Positions 50,442-50,585 of a stretch of DNA of 50,585 nucleotides are shown piece after piece (the stretch's first letter is position 1; each line of letters begins with the position of its first letter). The stretch lies in contig CAMATZ010000045.1 of NCBI GenBank assembly GCA_945861275.1, forward strand, positions 1 through 50,585, given 5' to 3'. The notes under the pieces were generated by a model, which worked only from the letters and a program-made list of their open reading frames with translations, did no database searches and was not told where the DNA came from. This DNA comes from Bordetella parapertussis (GTDB lineage Bacteria; Pseudomonadota; Gammaproteobacteria; Burkholderiales; SG8-41). A program made the position numbers and the translations under genes.

Positions 50442-50585
50442 TGTGGTCTAATTCCAACGGACACCTTGATAGGTGGAAGATACACCAATTAAGGAGAAAG
50501 CAATGAGTAAGGACCGCAGGACGTTTGACACGAGCTTCAAGCTACGAATTGTTCAAATGATCAAAGAGCAAGGTGTCGGTGTTGC
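50442..50585 (+). mobile_element. Left end of an IS3-family insertion sequence (runs off the window)
   Basis: TGTGGTCTAATTCCAACGGA near 50442 starts the probable left terminal repeat, followed by a short leader, AAGGAG and the transposase ATG at 50503. The right end is beyond the window. Confidence 0.6.
50503..50585 (+). CDS. IS3-family transposase OrfA, N-terminal fragment
   Basis: 27 codons present, MSKDRRTFDTSFKLRIVQMI and on to KEQGVGV, the usual beginning of the OrfA helix-turn-helix protein of IS3-type elements that binds the terminal repeats. AAGGAG lies 9 nt upstream. It is cut by the window edge, so intactness cannot be judged. Confidence 0.85.
   Translation, partial: MSKDRRTFDTSFKLRIVQMIKEQGVGV

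Noticed and set aside
1-50585. rRNA or tRNA genes
   Set aside because: No stretch with the conserved TTCGA-type T-arm plus acceptor pairing or rRNA signature was noticed; a covariance search would be decisive.

Overview
The window is a GC-rich chromosomal stretch that reads as a betaproteobacterium, probably Burkholderiales or a close relative. The main reason is nine intact genes plus one decayed remnant of the Bug/TctC family of periplasmic solute receptors, whose massive expansion is typical of that group. Codon use, closely packed operons, a cold-shock gene next to a second IF-1 gene, and CoxMSL-type molybdenum hydroxylase operons fit the same picture. This taxonomic call is inference; no rRNA or tRNA gene is visible.

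Layout. 1-3.3 kb (minus strand): the end-truncated CaiB-type CoA transferase, a cupin with a histone-H1-like Lys/Ala tail, a Gfo/Idh/MocA oxidoreductase, a GIY-YIG protein and a coiled-coil protein. 3.3-7.3 kb: twin small membrane proteins, an FKBP isomerase, cysteine synthase, a cold-shock gene with a long leader, and a nucleotidyltransferase-fold protein. 7.4-30.3 kb: a catabolic region in which Bug receptors alternate with enzymes (carboxymuconolactone-decarboxylase-like protein, 2-hydroxyacid dehydrogenase, gentisate dioxygenase, two metal-dependent amidohydrolases, two class II aldolases, a Rieske oxygenase alpha/beta pair, SDR, HisD/HpsN-like dehydrogenase, Asp/Glu racemase) and an EmrAB-like efflux pair. 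csp2 and infA interrupt it at 19.7-20.3 kb.

30.5-35.6 kb is different in kind. After an intact VapBC-type toxin-antitoxin pair comes a row of short, same-direction genes of unrelated families, separated by imperfect palindromes of integron attC type. The clearest have perfect 9-11 bp stems interrupted only by extrahelical bases. No integrase gene is present, so this looks like a CALIN (a cluster of attC sites lacking an integron-integrase). Its cargo includes an orphan HigA behind a truncated HigB, a protein with a HEPN-type RNxxxH motif, a D-ExK nuclease-like protein, a racemase-like protein, a membrane protein, a ParE/RelE module whose toxin carries one in-frame stop, and a zinc-ribbon protein.

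35.6-50.6 kb returns to catabolism: two tandem Bug receptors leading into a medium-small-large molybdenum hydroxylase operon, a FitAB/VapBC-type pair, a quinone-oxidoreductase-like dehydrogenase, a PEP mutase/isocitrate lyase family protein, a second medium-small-large molybdenum hydroxylase operon on the other strand, an extradiol dioxygenase whose ligands and acid-base residues are all in place, and a branched-chain-amino-acid-type ABC binding protein. The window ends inside an IS3-type insertion sequence.

Taken together the core genes suggest capture of organic acids and aromatics by binding proteins, followed by ring hydroxylation and ring cleavage. Intergenic spaces carry several families of palindromic repeats. 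No TctA/TctB membrane components are present, so the Bug receptors must work with transporters encoded elsewhere or have other roles.
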